Source: Chaetoceros tenuissimus (taxonomy: Eukaryota; Bacillariophyta; Thalassiosirophyceae; Chaetocerotales; Chaetocerotaceae). From it: a DNA stretch of 64,000 nt. Below, piece after piece: positions 21,301 to 31,180 of this stretch. The DNA lies in NCBI GenBank assembly GCA_021927905.1, contig BLLK01000022.1:248001-312000 (forward strand). Direction: 5' to 3'. The notes beneath the pieces were generated by a model. The model had not been told where the DNA came from. It searched no databases and was given only the letters and a program-made list of their open reading frames with translations. The stretch's first letter is position 1. Each line of letters starts with the position of its first letter. The translations under genes were made by a program, and so were the position numbers.

Positions 21301-24300
21301 TTGCCTCAAATAGAAGGAGTAGATGGGTGATGTCTAGTAGCGTATGTCTTGATAGTGTAGCAATTAAATACGGCGAAAGAGCTCTAGAAGTAACTCGGAG
21401 GTCCGATGAAAGATCTTGATTCGTGCATAATACGAAAGTCAATACTAGGTACTGTCGATTGCATGGGCTGATACGAACTTGTCTATACGTCTGTCTAAGA
21501 TTCCTGAAAAAGAAGGGAGTAACAAGATAAAATAAGATGTGAGTCGTAAAAATAGATGCAATACTATACCTTGTAGACCTGCTGTCCAGATGAATGAAAT
21601 GAAAGAGAAGCAAGTGTGGTCCAAACGAGACCCAGACTATGAAGCAAAGTGTAAAAAAAAGAGACTTGGAGATAGAGACTCTAGAGATTGTCCCAAAATG
21701 AGAAATAGCTGTGAATGAAGTGTCGAGATGGAGAGGAAGATGAATGAAGTAGAAGTAGAGCGTTCCGAAGGTAGAGTGGGCTTGTGAGGGTAGACATACT
21801 CGTGAACTGTAGACCGTAGCAATTGTTCCAAACGTAAAATGAGCTGGTCGCAATATTATTCACCGAGGTTTGAGGCAAGTGTGCATCGAAATATAGCCTG
21901 ACTTTGATGCAAACTATGAATGTAGAGACTTGTATTAGGCGACTGTAGCAAAATCTGTTTCAACAAAATGGTATAAATATGTCTGAGCTTCATAGGAACT
22001 GCAAGAAAAGGAAAATAGAGAAGCATTCGAGCAAAGAAGGAGAGAAAATACTTGATGGAAACAATAGCATGTGGTCCGAGAGGATGTAAGCTTGTTTGTT
22101 AGAATGCAGCAAGGATGCATGTAAGGAAGGTGAGTGCATTGCAACGTGACAGTACTAGTAGGCAATGGTATCGCTACAAGTGGAGAATGGTTGGCCCGAC
22201 TCATGGTGACTGGCGGATGATGATGAGATACGTAACCAGAGCGAAGTACGGTTACACTTAGGGAAGGATAAGGCTACCCTCGATGCGAAGGAATCTTATT
22301 CATAAAAACAGTTGCTCGAGAGAATGCTGAAGATCTGTCTGAAAAAGAGGATTCATAGAAAAGAATGTGAGATGCATGAATGAAGCTGGAATACTGTACC
22401 CGTGAACCTTTTGCGAAAATAACGACGAGTAGAACAATTACATCCTGTGTGGAGAATATGAATGATGCTAAATTTGGTACTTTCACCCAAGCAATGAAGT
22501 AAAGGTGAAGGCGAAGATAGAGACAGGAAGTATGTTCGAAGCGTAAACCATGCATGGTACAAAGCAAAAAGTTGGTATCTGAGGACAAGCTCAGAAATAA
22601 TACAAACTTGTTGTCATCTATTGGAAAAGAGAGTTATAGAGCAAAGTAAATTGTAAGTTGAATCTAATTGAAATACTATACCGAGTAACAGCGAAGAGAA
22701 CCATGCGTGTGAAGCGTGATGTATGACGCGAGATATGAAGGCAGAGATTTGAATCTACGGATTGTATCAAAAGAGAAATTATGAAAGATGGATAGTACAA
22801 AAACGGTACACCTGAACTCTGTCGATTGCTCAAAACTGCTATGAACTTGTCTACTCCGCCTTTAGACCTGCTGCGAAGATGAGGGAAATGGAACAGATCC
22901 AAACCATGACGAAAAGTGTAAGAGAAGTGACTTGGGAGTGAAGACCGTAGAGACTGTTTCAAAATGAGAGGTAGCTTGTAGCCTGTGATGGAGATGACGA
23001 AGACAAAGCAACTGCTGTCCAAATGTAAAGCATTTTAAGAGCAAAGTATTTGCAGCAAGGAGACTAAAACTACCAGCTGTTACTCTGACTATGATGAAAC
23101 AAGCAAGAGCAGAAGTAGAAATTTGCGAAGATGAAGGAGACAGCGAATGTGTTCCAGGTGCAAGCCATGCTTGAAACAAAGTATGGAATTCATTATCCAA
23201 GGGCAACTTCAAAGCAGTACAAACCTGTTTCATTTATGGGAAAAGAGGATTATAGAGCAGAGTAAAGTGGAAGTCGAATAAAATTGCAATACTGTACCAA
23301 ATATCCATCACGTAAAAACCGATTGTGCAAAAGATGCAAATGTAGAAACTGCGGTTGGCTAGTTTCAAGGACAGAAGCATTGAAAGCTGTTGTAAATCAA
23401 AATAGGATCGAAAGATATGAAGGCGGAGACTTGCATGTGTAGTCAAAATTTGTAGTCTTCTGAAAAGAGAGTTGTAGGTATTGAAAGGTCGTCGAAATGA
23501 AGGTAATTGCATAGGCTGATACGAGCTGTTCTTGTAGACCTGCTACCAAGATGAATGAAGGGAAAGAGAAGCAAGTGTGGTCCAAACGAGACCCAGACTA
23601 TGAAGCAAAGTGTAAAAGAAGAAACTTGGAGAAAGAGGCTATAGAGATTGTCCCAAAATGAGAGAATAGCTGTGAATAAAGTGTCGAGAAAGATAGGGAG
23701 ATCAATGAAGTAGAAGTAGAGCGTTCCGAAGGTGGAGTGAGCTTGTGAAGACAGAAATACTCGCGAACTGTAGACCGTAGCAATTGTTCCAAGCGTAAAA
23801 TGAGCTGGTCGCAATATTATTTACCGAGGTCTGAGGCAAATGCGTATCGAGATGTAGACTGACTTTGATGCAAAAAATGAAGGTAGAGACTTATCCAAAG
23901 ACAATAATAGTTGCTCCAAGGCAGGTACAAATGTGTGTCATCTATCAGAAGAGAGTTTTAGAGAACGAGTAGGTTGTGAGTCAAAAGCAATTGGAAACTA
24001 TACCAAATAGCCAAAAAATGATTGCGAATGAAAATGCATTTTAGATGTGACATCAATGAAAGATATAACGACAGAAGCTCAAATATGTTTTCGCATGATT
24101 GCAAGGAAGAATGCATGTAAAGCAAAACCTGAACATGGCCAAAACTGCAGAAGGTAGGGTCCTCAGTACCCTGTGATGGATTGAAAGTAATTGTAAAGCA
24201 AATGTAAACAGCTAGTGACGAAGGGTATGAAGGCGGAGACTTGAATGCGTAGTTGAAATTTGTAGCTCTTGTGAATGAAAGTATATTGCCGAGGTAGAGA

Positions 24301-24929
24301 CAGGAAGAAGAAAGCGAATGCGTTCCAATTATGCGGAACTGGAAGGGTGTAGCGAAATATTTGCAGCGAGTAGAGTAGTAGTGCCAATAGGGGACAGTAG
24401 CAGTTGCTCGACAATGACGAAGGATGCAAAAGAAGAGGTTGAAACATTGTGGAAATGAAGACAAGGATAAAGAAGGCATGTGCGTTGTAGGTGAGAGCCA
24501 TGCATGACGCAAAGTATCAACTTAATCCAATCCTTGCGATATATAGAAGTTGATAAACACGGACGAGCTCAGAAGTAATACAAACTTGTTGTCATCTATT
24601 GGAAAAGAGGGTTATAGAGCAAAGTAAATTGTAAGGTTGAATAATTGAAATACTATACCGAGTAACAACAAAGAAAATCATGTGTGTGAAGCGTGACGTA
24701 TGACGAGAGATAGGCAATGACTTGAATGCGTAGGCGAGATCTTTATTCTTCCAAAAAAATTGTAGCTATTGAGAGATCGCAGAAGTGAAGGCAAAAGTAG
24801 ACACAAGAAGTGCATCCTAGGACTGAATCTTGAATGGCGTAAAGTACTAAACTGTATCCATTACTGTGAAGTGTCAGACCCCCTATTTCTTTTTTATTTG
24901 ATTGGAACAAGATAGTAACAATGAAAATC

Positions 24930-25570
24930 AAAATGTTAGTAAAATAAATGAGTTGCTTCAAAGTAATCCTAGCCAACGTTCAGTAACGAATATAGCTAAA
25001 GAAAACTCATCATCAGCGATTGTAGATTGTAGATGCCTCAAAGTAGACCTAACAAGCATTTATAGCAAGCTAAGAAGACTCATCATTAGCGGGTAGATTG
25101 ACGATTGACGATTGACGATTGACGATTGACGATTGACGATTGTAGATTGTAGATGCTTCAAAGTATTCCTAGCAAGCGTTCACAACGACAAGCTAGGAAG
25201 ACTCATCATTAGCGAGTAGATTGTAGATTGTAGATAAAAGTCTTGCCTCCAAGTAGACCTAGCAAGCGTTCACAACGACAAACTAAGAAGACTCATCCTC
25301 AGCGGGTTAGATTGTAAATAAAAATTTGCCTCAAAGTAAACCCAGCAAGCGTTTATAGCAAGCTAAGAAGACTTATCGTCAGCGAGTAGAGTGTAGAGTG
25401 TATAGTTGTAGTTTTGCCTCAAAGTAGACCTAGCATGTTCATATAACAAGCGAAGGAAAACTCATCATAGACGAAACTCAAAAAAAGATTACAGCAATGC
25501 CTCAAAGTAGACCGAGCAAGTGTTCATAACGAACGAAGGAAAACTCATCATTGACGAAACTGGAAGGAAA
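24930..25570 (-). repeat. 5' tandem array in LTR copy 2
   Basis: About seven units carry, on the plus strand, CCTCAAAGTAGACCTAGCAA then GACTCATCATTAGCG. They are spaced by GATTGACGATTGAC or GTAGATTGTAGA simple runs. It mirrors the array at 14611-15280. Confidence 0.72.
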
Positions 25571-26207
25571 GAAAATATATTCCTGTAATTATAAAGGAAA
25601 GGAGTGAGTATAATACTATAAAATAATAGAACTAACAGAAGGAGATGAAGAGGCGGTTATGAGAATTAATCTTGACACTCCTCAACACAAAATTGAGTAA
25701 AACTAGTGAGTACATCAATCGCTGTTCTGCAAAGTAAAATAAAACCATTCAGACTGTTAGCTCGGGGCACATATATCTCGCGACTCATATAATATATCGG
25801 TGGTTGGGTTTGATGAACATTCGGTGCCATGTAACACACAAAAAGAGGGATGATAGTATCTTATGATTAAAGCTATTTGTTCGTTGTTTGGATATGTTGT
25901 TTGATATATTCTTCGGAATCTTGAGAATAATGAGGCGCATCACCGATAGACATCAATCGTGGAGCTATATTAGTAAATGAGTGTTACAGAATGTGGAAAT
26001 GTAATGTACTAATACATCATCATGTGCTTGTTTTTCGACTTTGAAAAAAAAACAGTCGCTTTTCTTTTTATAATATAGAATATGAATCCATAGTTTTTTT
26101 TTGATTTTTATAGATAGATAAATTGTTACGCACATTTTCCCCCTTCTCCCACTTAACTCTGCCAACTTTTCCCACTTCTTGTTTCGATGCCCCCTGTATA
26201 GTCTTTT

Positions 26208-28841
26208 TCAATCTCTTTCAAATGCTCCTGATGGCAAGTTTTGCTTATTTCCAGGAGCACATTTGGCACAATAATAATATGTTCTCTTAGAACATTGTGA
26301 ACATCTATTCCTTTTGACCCGCTGTCTTTGAACATTTTTTATTTGTCCGGAAATCATTCTCTTTCTTTCATTTTCAAACTTTACTTCATCATTCTTTTTG
26401 AGTGAATGCTCAAGGAGCAATAATTCAATGTTAATTGATGAAGCAAAAGTTGGACTTGATAGTTGTGAGATATCCAACTCATTTGCTGATATATTCACAT
26501 TTCTTGGAACACTTCTCCTCATACTCCCCAAAGTTGTTTCATCGTCATCATCATCAATTTCATTTACTCCAATTTCGTCATCACCAATACCAATATTCAG
26601 AGTTCCTCTTTCAGCTACAGTCTTAGAGCAATTATTCTTCACCATGTCAAGTGCAAGGATTGACACGAAATCCAAAAGATCCATATCCTTATGCCTATGC
26701 CTTGGAGACAGGTGATGCTTGTATCCTCGCCAACAATCAACCACACATATTCCAAACACTGTTGTTATGATTCTGAAATATCCGTCCCTTGTGACCCAAA
26801 ACTTCTCCAGCCTTAGATCATGCTGGCGTAGTTGATTCAGAACATCGATCACATTGGAATTTTGAAAGTAAAAAGAACAGCACTCCGGTCTAGGCACCTC
26901 TCTTGTTCTATTGTTGCCATTTTCATCTTTGTATCTTGCAACGTATGGATCCCCAGGTTCAGTAGATACTGTGCCTTCAGGGAAAATGAAGCACATTGTT
27001 TTCTTGGAGGAGTATTTATATCCTACAGCATACAACTTGATGTTGTTGACTGTGGCTTTGAGGACGAGGTGGCTTCCTCCAGGCCATTTCTCCATTTTTT
27101 TCTCAAGAAAAGCTTTCGGATAACCTGCCGTTGCAGTTTTGACATTCATAACTCCTTTCTTTTTGTGTGGAAGCAATGTTAAAAGTCCCACAATTGTAGT
27201 TACAGAACCAAACCAAGAATCTGCAATCATCCTACCATCTGTAAAGTTAGCATTGAGTAATTCTTTTCTATCATCAAACATGCCTCTTTGAGATGATTTG
27301 TCGACTAATCTCAAAGTAACTGCAGAAGACTTCTTATTCTTTACCTCACGTAGAAATCTTGTTTCAGTTCTATCATTAGCAGATCTTTGGAGTTCTAGTG
27401 CTTTCATCATTTTTAACTTTGTACATGCCAAAGATTTCAATTCTGTTCCCAAAGGTTCAGGTTTCCGAAGCACATTCTGCAAATGAGGAAGATTTCCTTT
27501 TGGTGTTGTTCTGGGCCTAAGCGATGACATGGTTTCATCGCCAGTATCATCTGTACTACTCAACACTTTCTCTCTTCTGTTTTCATTGAAATCTTTAAAT
27601 ATATCAACAATTTGAAACCATGGATCAGTATTCTTCAGACTTTCGTTGGTCCACAAATATGGAATCCACTTCTTTATAGTCTTGAATCTACTCTCATTCA
27701 TGAAGTTTGAAAGGTCAGTAGTCTTACGCCAACCTTCTGATCTCTTCTTATTCCACAATTGGTTCCCAGCTAAACCTTCAATCCTCGCCACCAACATTAT
27801 TCCAAAGAAACACCAAAACTCATATGGCGAGATGAGATTGTCAACTTTTGCATTCCTCTGCTTTGCTTTAAGCACTTTGTTGTGCTCTCCAATTCTTTCG
27901 TTAAGGACAATAAGTCTTTCATTCCAGTCCCCAGGCCATAGATGTATAAGCAAGTCCAGCATGTTAATTCTTTTATTTTTGCCGTCAGTTTTTTCAGATA
28001 GATTTTTGAAATCAAAGCCAACAATCCCAAGTGTGTTGAAATATTCGACTGGCTCTGTCACTTCAGTTTTCTTGACATCAGTGCAGACAGTCCATTCTAT
28101 ATTGTTACAACAAACAGTCTCGCCAAGAAGTTGCTCTTTTTCGGAATGATATAATATCTGGGCAGCTGTATATTTATCAATATCTTCACACTCAAGAAGA
28201 AGATCTTCTTCTACTTCTGCAGTGTAGGGATTAGGAACTCGTTCATGTTCCTCTTCATGTTCCTCTTCATTTAGCTCTTCATTTTCATCATCATCATCAT
28301 CTTCATCAGAATTATTTAGGTCTGTAACCCGCTGAAGTGCTGTACTAGTAGTAGCTATAGATGTAGAAGCATTATCAACAGTAGCAGCTAACGTAGATGT
28401 GGATGTAGCACCTAATGTAGCACCTACACCAGATGTAGATATAGCAGTTGCTGTACCTGTAGCTGTAGATGTAGCTGTTGCTGTAGATGTAGTACCTACG
28501 CCATTAAAAGGTAATGCTGGAAGGCTTATAGAGGACTGGTTGTCACTCCAGGTGCTGAAAGATTGGGAATCAGGGAATGCTTCTGTACTTTGACTTAAAT
28601 GATCAAGCTGCTCCAGCGAAAGAGAAGTTGACCCATCTTGCAACCTCATCTGTCGTGCCCCCAAAAGTACACACTTTCCAACACTTGGAAAGTATACTAA
28701 CCATTTCTGTTCAGGTAGTGAACTCACGACAAAGCCTTCCAGAGATGTACGAACCCTTCTACTATTACCAGGTCTAACCTCATTCTCGAGACTTCCAATA
28801 CTGGCTATCACTTTTGATCCAATGGTAATTTGGAAGGTCAT
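26208..28841 (-). CDS. piggyBac-like transposase (DDE_Tnp_1_7)
   Basis: The first ATG in frame is at 28841, giving 877 uninterrupted residues; the frame extends slightly further upstream without an ATG. Layout: an N-terminal domain of about 70 residues (ITIGSKVIASIGSLENEVRP...WLVYFPSVGK) found before the core in this protein; a Thr/Ala/Ser-rich linker; an acidic run of Asp/Glu near residues 180-205; then the piggyBac core. The catalytic acidic residues are likely in DDTGDETMSSLRPRTTPKG (about 435), MIADSWFGSVT (about 539) and NVIDVLNQLR (about 665). A C-terminal zinc-ribbon-like segment (CSQCSKRTYYYCAKC, about 850) binds transposon ends in this family. The protein cuts and pastes its own element. 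It is intact and may be active. Confidence 0.9.
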   Translation of the reverse strand: MTFQITIGSKVIASIGSLENEVRPGNSRRVRTSLEGFVVSSLPEQKWLVYFPSVGKCVLLGARQMRLQDGSTSLSLEQLDHLSQSTEAFPDSQSFSTWSDNQSSISLPALPFNGVGTTSTATATSTATGTATAISTSGVGATLGATSTSTLAATVDNASTSIATTSTALQRVTDLNNSDEDDDDDENEELNEEEHEEEHERVPNPYTAEVEEDLLLECEDIDKYTAAQILYHSEKEQLLGETVCCNNIEWTVCTDVKKTEVTEPVEYFNTLGIVGFDFKNLSEKTDGKNKRINMLDLLIHLWPGDWNERLIVLNERIGEHNKVLKAKQRNAKVDNLISPYEFWCFFGIMLVARIEGLAGNQLWNKKRSEGWRKTTDLSNFMNESRFKTIKKWIPYLWTNESLKNTDPWFQIVDIFKDFNENRREKVLSSTDDTGDETMSSLRPRTTPKGNLPHLQNVLRKPEPLGTELKSLACTKLKMMKALELQRSANDRTETRFLREVKNKKSSAVTLRLVDKSSQRGMFDDRKELLNANFTDGRMIADSWFGSVTTIVGLLTLLPHKKKGVMNVKTATAGYPKAFLEKKMEKWPGGSHLVLKATVNNIKLYAVGYKYSSKKTMCFIFPEGTVSTEPGDPYVARYKDENGNNRTREVPRPECCSFYFQNSNVIDVLNQLRQHDLRLEKFWVTRDGYFRIITTVFGICVVDCWRGYKHHLSPRHRHKDMDLLDFVSILALDMVKNNCSKTVAERGTLNIGIGDDEIGVNEIDDDDDETTLGSMRRSVPRNVNISANELDISQLSSPTFASSINIELLLLEHSLKKNDEVKFENERKRMISGQIKNVQRQRVKRNRCSQCSKRTYYYCAKCAPGNKQNLPSGAFERD

Positions 28842-29592
28842 GTTTAGGCTTCGAGACACCACCTCAAGGCCTTTTACAAAATATGAAAATTTTTATTTTT
28901 GAATTTGGTAGGATAATTACACTAGTTTGTACTCTCTTTATTATTATCTTTAGAACTAACTTAGGATAGTGGAATATTTGATTGATACTATTTAACACAA
29001 GTTGCACGAGCATGAACAATTGGACTTTACCTTTTTTGTTTGGATCCTACGAAAATAGACAGGTGTCACCGTACTTGCTGTACTAGAGTAAAAGTGTGGT
29101 ACCCGCGGGTACCTTTGCCTTATGGGACCCAAAAATTCTAGAACTTGAGTCTTGTCGCCCAACTTTCAAGGTCTAAACGGATCAAATATATTGCAAATAT
29201 GGTATAAACCAATACTTGGAAAGTACAATAATAGTGTAAATAAAGACGCTATAGTCTTGGAATTTTGTATATATTGGTGCTACAAAGATTTTTTTGTAAT
29301 GGGGTGGGGGGGGCTCAATGGTACCCATGGGTGCCTCAGTTACCCATGGGTACCGTCGGAACTAGGAGGCACTAGAACCTCGACCTCGGGGGGAGGAAAA
29401 GTGGTGTCTTTTCATTCTACCTTCCATTGAGGAGGTCTCTACAATGAACGTTTTTATCTTGTTACCTTACTTACACACTACTTCATTACATTAACATGAT
29501 GTTAAAAATAGCTTTACAGTATTATAATTCTTTCTAGCATACTTTGTTCATATTTACAATATTAGCTCTCGTTGTATGACCATTCCAAGGAA
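28842..29592. other. Transposon 5' region, right terminal repeat and flank
   Basis: 28842-29348 is the leader of the transposase gene and contains the palindrome GGTACCCGCGGGTACC (29098-29113) and a run of nine G at about 29306. The terminal repeat is 29349-29376. 29377-29592 is host flank leading to the end of the next gene. No ORF is supported. Confidence 0.6.
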
Positions 29593-30648
29593 CTAAGGTG
29601 GAGTGTTACTGTCCAAGTCTGTTACAAACATACAACCAGGCGAATGAGTTATTACCAAGTCCAAGTCTGGGCAATTCAATAAAACATTTTGAGGGGTGAC
29701 ACCACAACAATGAAAGACAGGCAATTCATCTTCTTTCACCTCAACTGGATCACCGTAATCTGGTTCCATCAGTTTCTTTGAATCTATTCCAATTGATTCT
29801 GGATGACCAATACATACAGGCTCACCATGAGCATGGGGATATCGGGAAGTGATCAGAACTTCTTTGGCAATATCGGTGACTTTGATTGGTTTCATTGAAA
29901 CAACCATATTGCCTTTAAATTTTCCAACAGGCGTACATGGAATACTTGTATTGTACATGGGTACATTTGTCTTCTGCTCAACAGTGCGTAAATGTATTCC
30001 GTTTTCAATAAGCGCAGCATCGATAGTAAACGAGCATCCGATTAGGAATGCAACAGAGTCTTTAGGCCAAAAGTCAATAACATCATCTGTTTCTTTCACG
30101 AGTTTTCCATGCTTGTATATTTTATATTGTGGCAAGTCTGTTCTTAAATCAGCAAGACTTTCATACTCCTCATTGTTTGATTCACTATTTGAGTTGATGC
30201 TATGAGTACTCGTGGCGCAATCAGAGTGAAGCGTTTTAGTGGTCAGCTTAGGTGTATACGACCCAACATCTAGTACTTCAATTAAAGGGCATGCTTGTTT
30301 GTTCTTTTGACAAAATAGGAGAAAGTCAACTGCATCTTTTTCAGGTAGTACTACAAGATTACATTGGATCTTGCCTTTGCAATGGCCATTCGTTGTGGAT
30401 ATAAATCTCTTCTCACGAATGGCTCTTCTTAATTCTTGCGGAGATTCATATATTTTGTTATCGTCTGAAATTCTCTGATTCAGACTAGATGGAGACGTTG
30501 CTAGACCGTTGCACATTTTTGGGAGTAGAAGTGGAAGAAGAAGCAAGAATAGGGTACACAGTTGAAAAGCAGATTTTTTTCTAAAAGGATCACTGACTAC
30601 TAAAGAAGATAGGGTGTGAGCACTCTTTGAAGTAGCAAAGGTTTGCAT
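29593..30648 (-). CDS. D-glutamate cyclase-like protein (DUF1445 family)
   Basis: The first ATG in frame is at 30648, giving 351 aa. Residues 1-50 hold a Ser/Lys-rich start and a hydrophobic run (FLLLLPLLLP), so an organelle or secretory targeting peptide is likely. The rest follows the DUF1445/YcsI family: RRAIREKRF, QCNLVVLPEKDAVDFLLFCQ, CPLIEVLDVG, DLRTDLPQYKIYKHGKL, WPKDSVAFLIGCSFTIDAAL, NVPMYNTSIPC, GNMVVSMKPIKVTDIAKEV, HGEPVCIGHPESIGI, then PVFHCCGVTPQ and ITHSPGCMFVTDL. In animals the related mitochondrial enzyme converts D-glutamate to 5-oxo-D-proline. It is divergently placed next to glutamate synthase, across 532 bp, which hints at a shared glutamate theme. Confidence 0.85.
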   Translation of the reverse strand: MQTFATSKSAHTLSSLVVSDPFRKKSAFQLCTLFLLLLPLLLPKMCNGLATSPSSLNQRISDDNKIYESPQELRRAIREKRFISTTNGHCKGKIQCNLVVLPEKDAVDFLLFCQKNKQACPLIEVLDVGSYTPKLTTKTLHSDCATSTHSINSNSESNNEEYESLADLRTDLPQYKIYKHGKLVKETDDVIDFWPKDSVAFLIGCSFTIDAALIENGIHLRTVEQKTNVPMYNTSIPCTPVGKFKGNMVVSMKPIKVTDIAKEVLITSRYPHAHGEPVCIGHPESIGIDSKKLMEPDYGDPVEVKEDELPVFHCCGVTPQNVLLNCPDLDLVITHSPGCMFVTDLDSNTPP

Positions 30649-31180
30649 GTATTGTATGTCAGGCGAGAGATATGTGGTGCTGTGATTTTTCAAGTAGCCA
30701 ATAAAAGGAAGAGGGTTCTGCAGTGCAGACCAAAAGCACTTCCAATAGTACCAACAAGCATTCGAATGGTGCTACAGTAGTGCTTTTAGCAGCAGCAACA
30801 GGGTGCACCAAAAAAGAACATAATGGCGGCAAGTCGTCATTCAAACTATCCATATCAACTAGGTGTATGATGTCATAATGACATCCGAAAAGAATTCATT
30901 GATAATTATGTACGTACTGATAAGTACGGAAAATACAATTGAACAATGGTTGGTTCTGTGGTGCTCAAAGTGCCGAAAGATATCTTCCCCTTGTTGGCTT
31001 TTGATGTTCTGCGGTTCTTCAAAATGAAAATAGCATCATCAAGGAAGAACTCTTGTAGAAGATATAGTGCTTATCGATCCATCAAAGATACTATTCTGTG
31101 ATATCTACAAATCTAATACTTATAGCAATCTCTTTATTGATTGCCTCTTACTGGAAGCTGTAGAAAAGTAGATTTTTAAG
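30649..31180. promoter_or_regulatory. Divergent promoter region, D-glutamate cyclase-like / GOGAT
   Basis: This 532-bp spacer separates two oppositely transcribed glutamate genes. It contains GTACGTACTGATAAGTACG near 30909. A 52-codon ORF at about 30945-31100 precedes the GOGAT start, but I do not treat it as a gene. No specific factor site is recognised. Confidence 0.35.

Larger units (their letters stand above)
19890..25988 (-). mobile_element. Non-coding LTR retroelement, copy 2, opposite orientation (LARD-like fossil)
   Basis: It is bounded by LTRs at 25830-25988 (5', minus strand) and 19890-20048 (3'), with a 4-bp duplication GAAT on both sides. The other copy of the flanking sequence, at about 13680-13705, shows the uninterrupted site. 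The primer-binding-like TGGCACCGAATG abuts the 5' LTR and the same purine tract as in copy 1 abuts the 3' LTR (20049-20063). The two LTRs appear identical over 159 bp, so insertion is very recent. The interior has no gag or pol frame and is collinear with copy 1 but about 800 bp longer. LTRs of the two copies are about 95% alike. Confidence 0.82.
13582..29376 (-). mobile_element. piggyBac-like DNA transposon, swollen by nested insertions
   Basis: Both ends carry the same 28-bp terminal inverted repeat (13582-13609 and 29349-29376), beginning TCTAGTGCCTCC and running into GGTACC. A further palindrome, GGTACCCGCGGGTACC, lies inside each end (13631-13646 and 29098-29113). The only transposase gene, of the piggyBac (DDE_Tnp_1_7) class, is inside on the minus strand. 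Removing the nested elements leaves roughly 4 kb. No TTAA duplication is visible. If CTAG is counted as the target duplication, the repeats start TGCCTCC and the flanks match on both sides. The left subterminal region (about 280 bp) is present twice in tandem: 13604-13707 plus 19661-19825, then 19826-19889 plus 25989-26190. The transposase frame is intact, so the original element could be young. Confidence 0.75.

Noticed and set aside
14611-25570. CRISPR array reading of the regular repeats
   Set aside because: Units are degenerate, lie in a eukaryotic LTR element, spacers are simple repeats rather than unique sequence, and there are no cas genes.
14179-25988. A giant foldback transposon
   Set aside because: The four end repeats resolve into two LTR pairs in direct orientation, each with its own 4-bp target duplication, so two independent LTR elements explain the palindrome.
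28399-28593. Plus-strand ORF rich in Val/Ala-Asp repeats
   Set aside because: It is the antisense of the Thr/Ala-rich linker of the transposase.
30945-31100. 52-codon ORF upstream of GOGAT
   Set aside because: No homology or composition signal. It could be an upstream ORF in the leader but nothing supports it.
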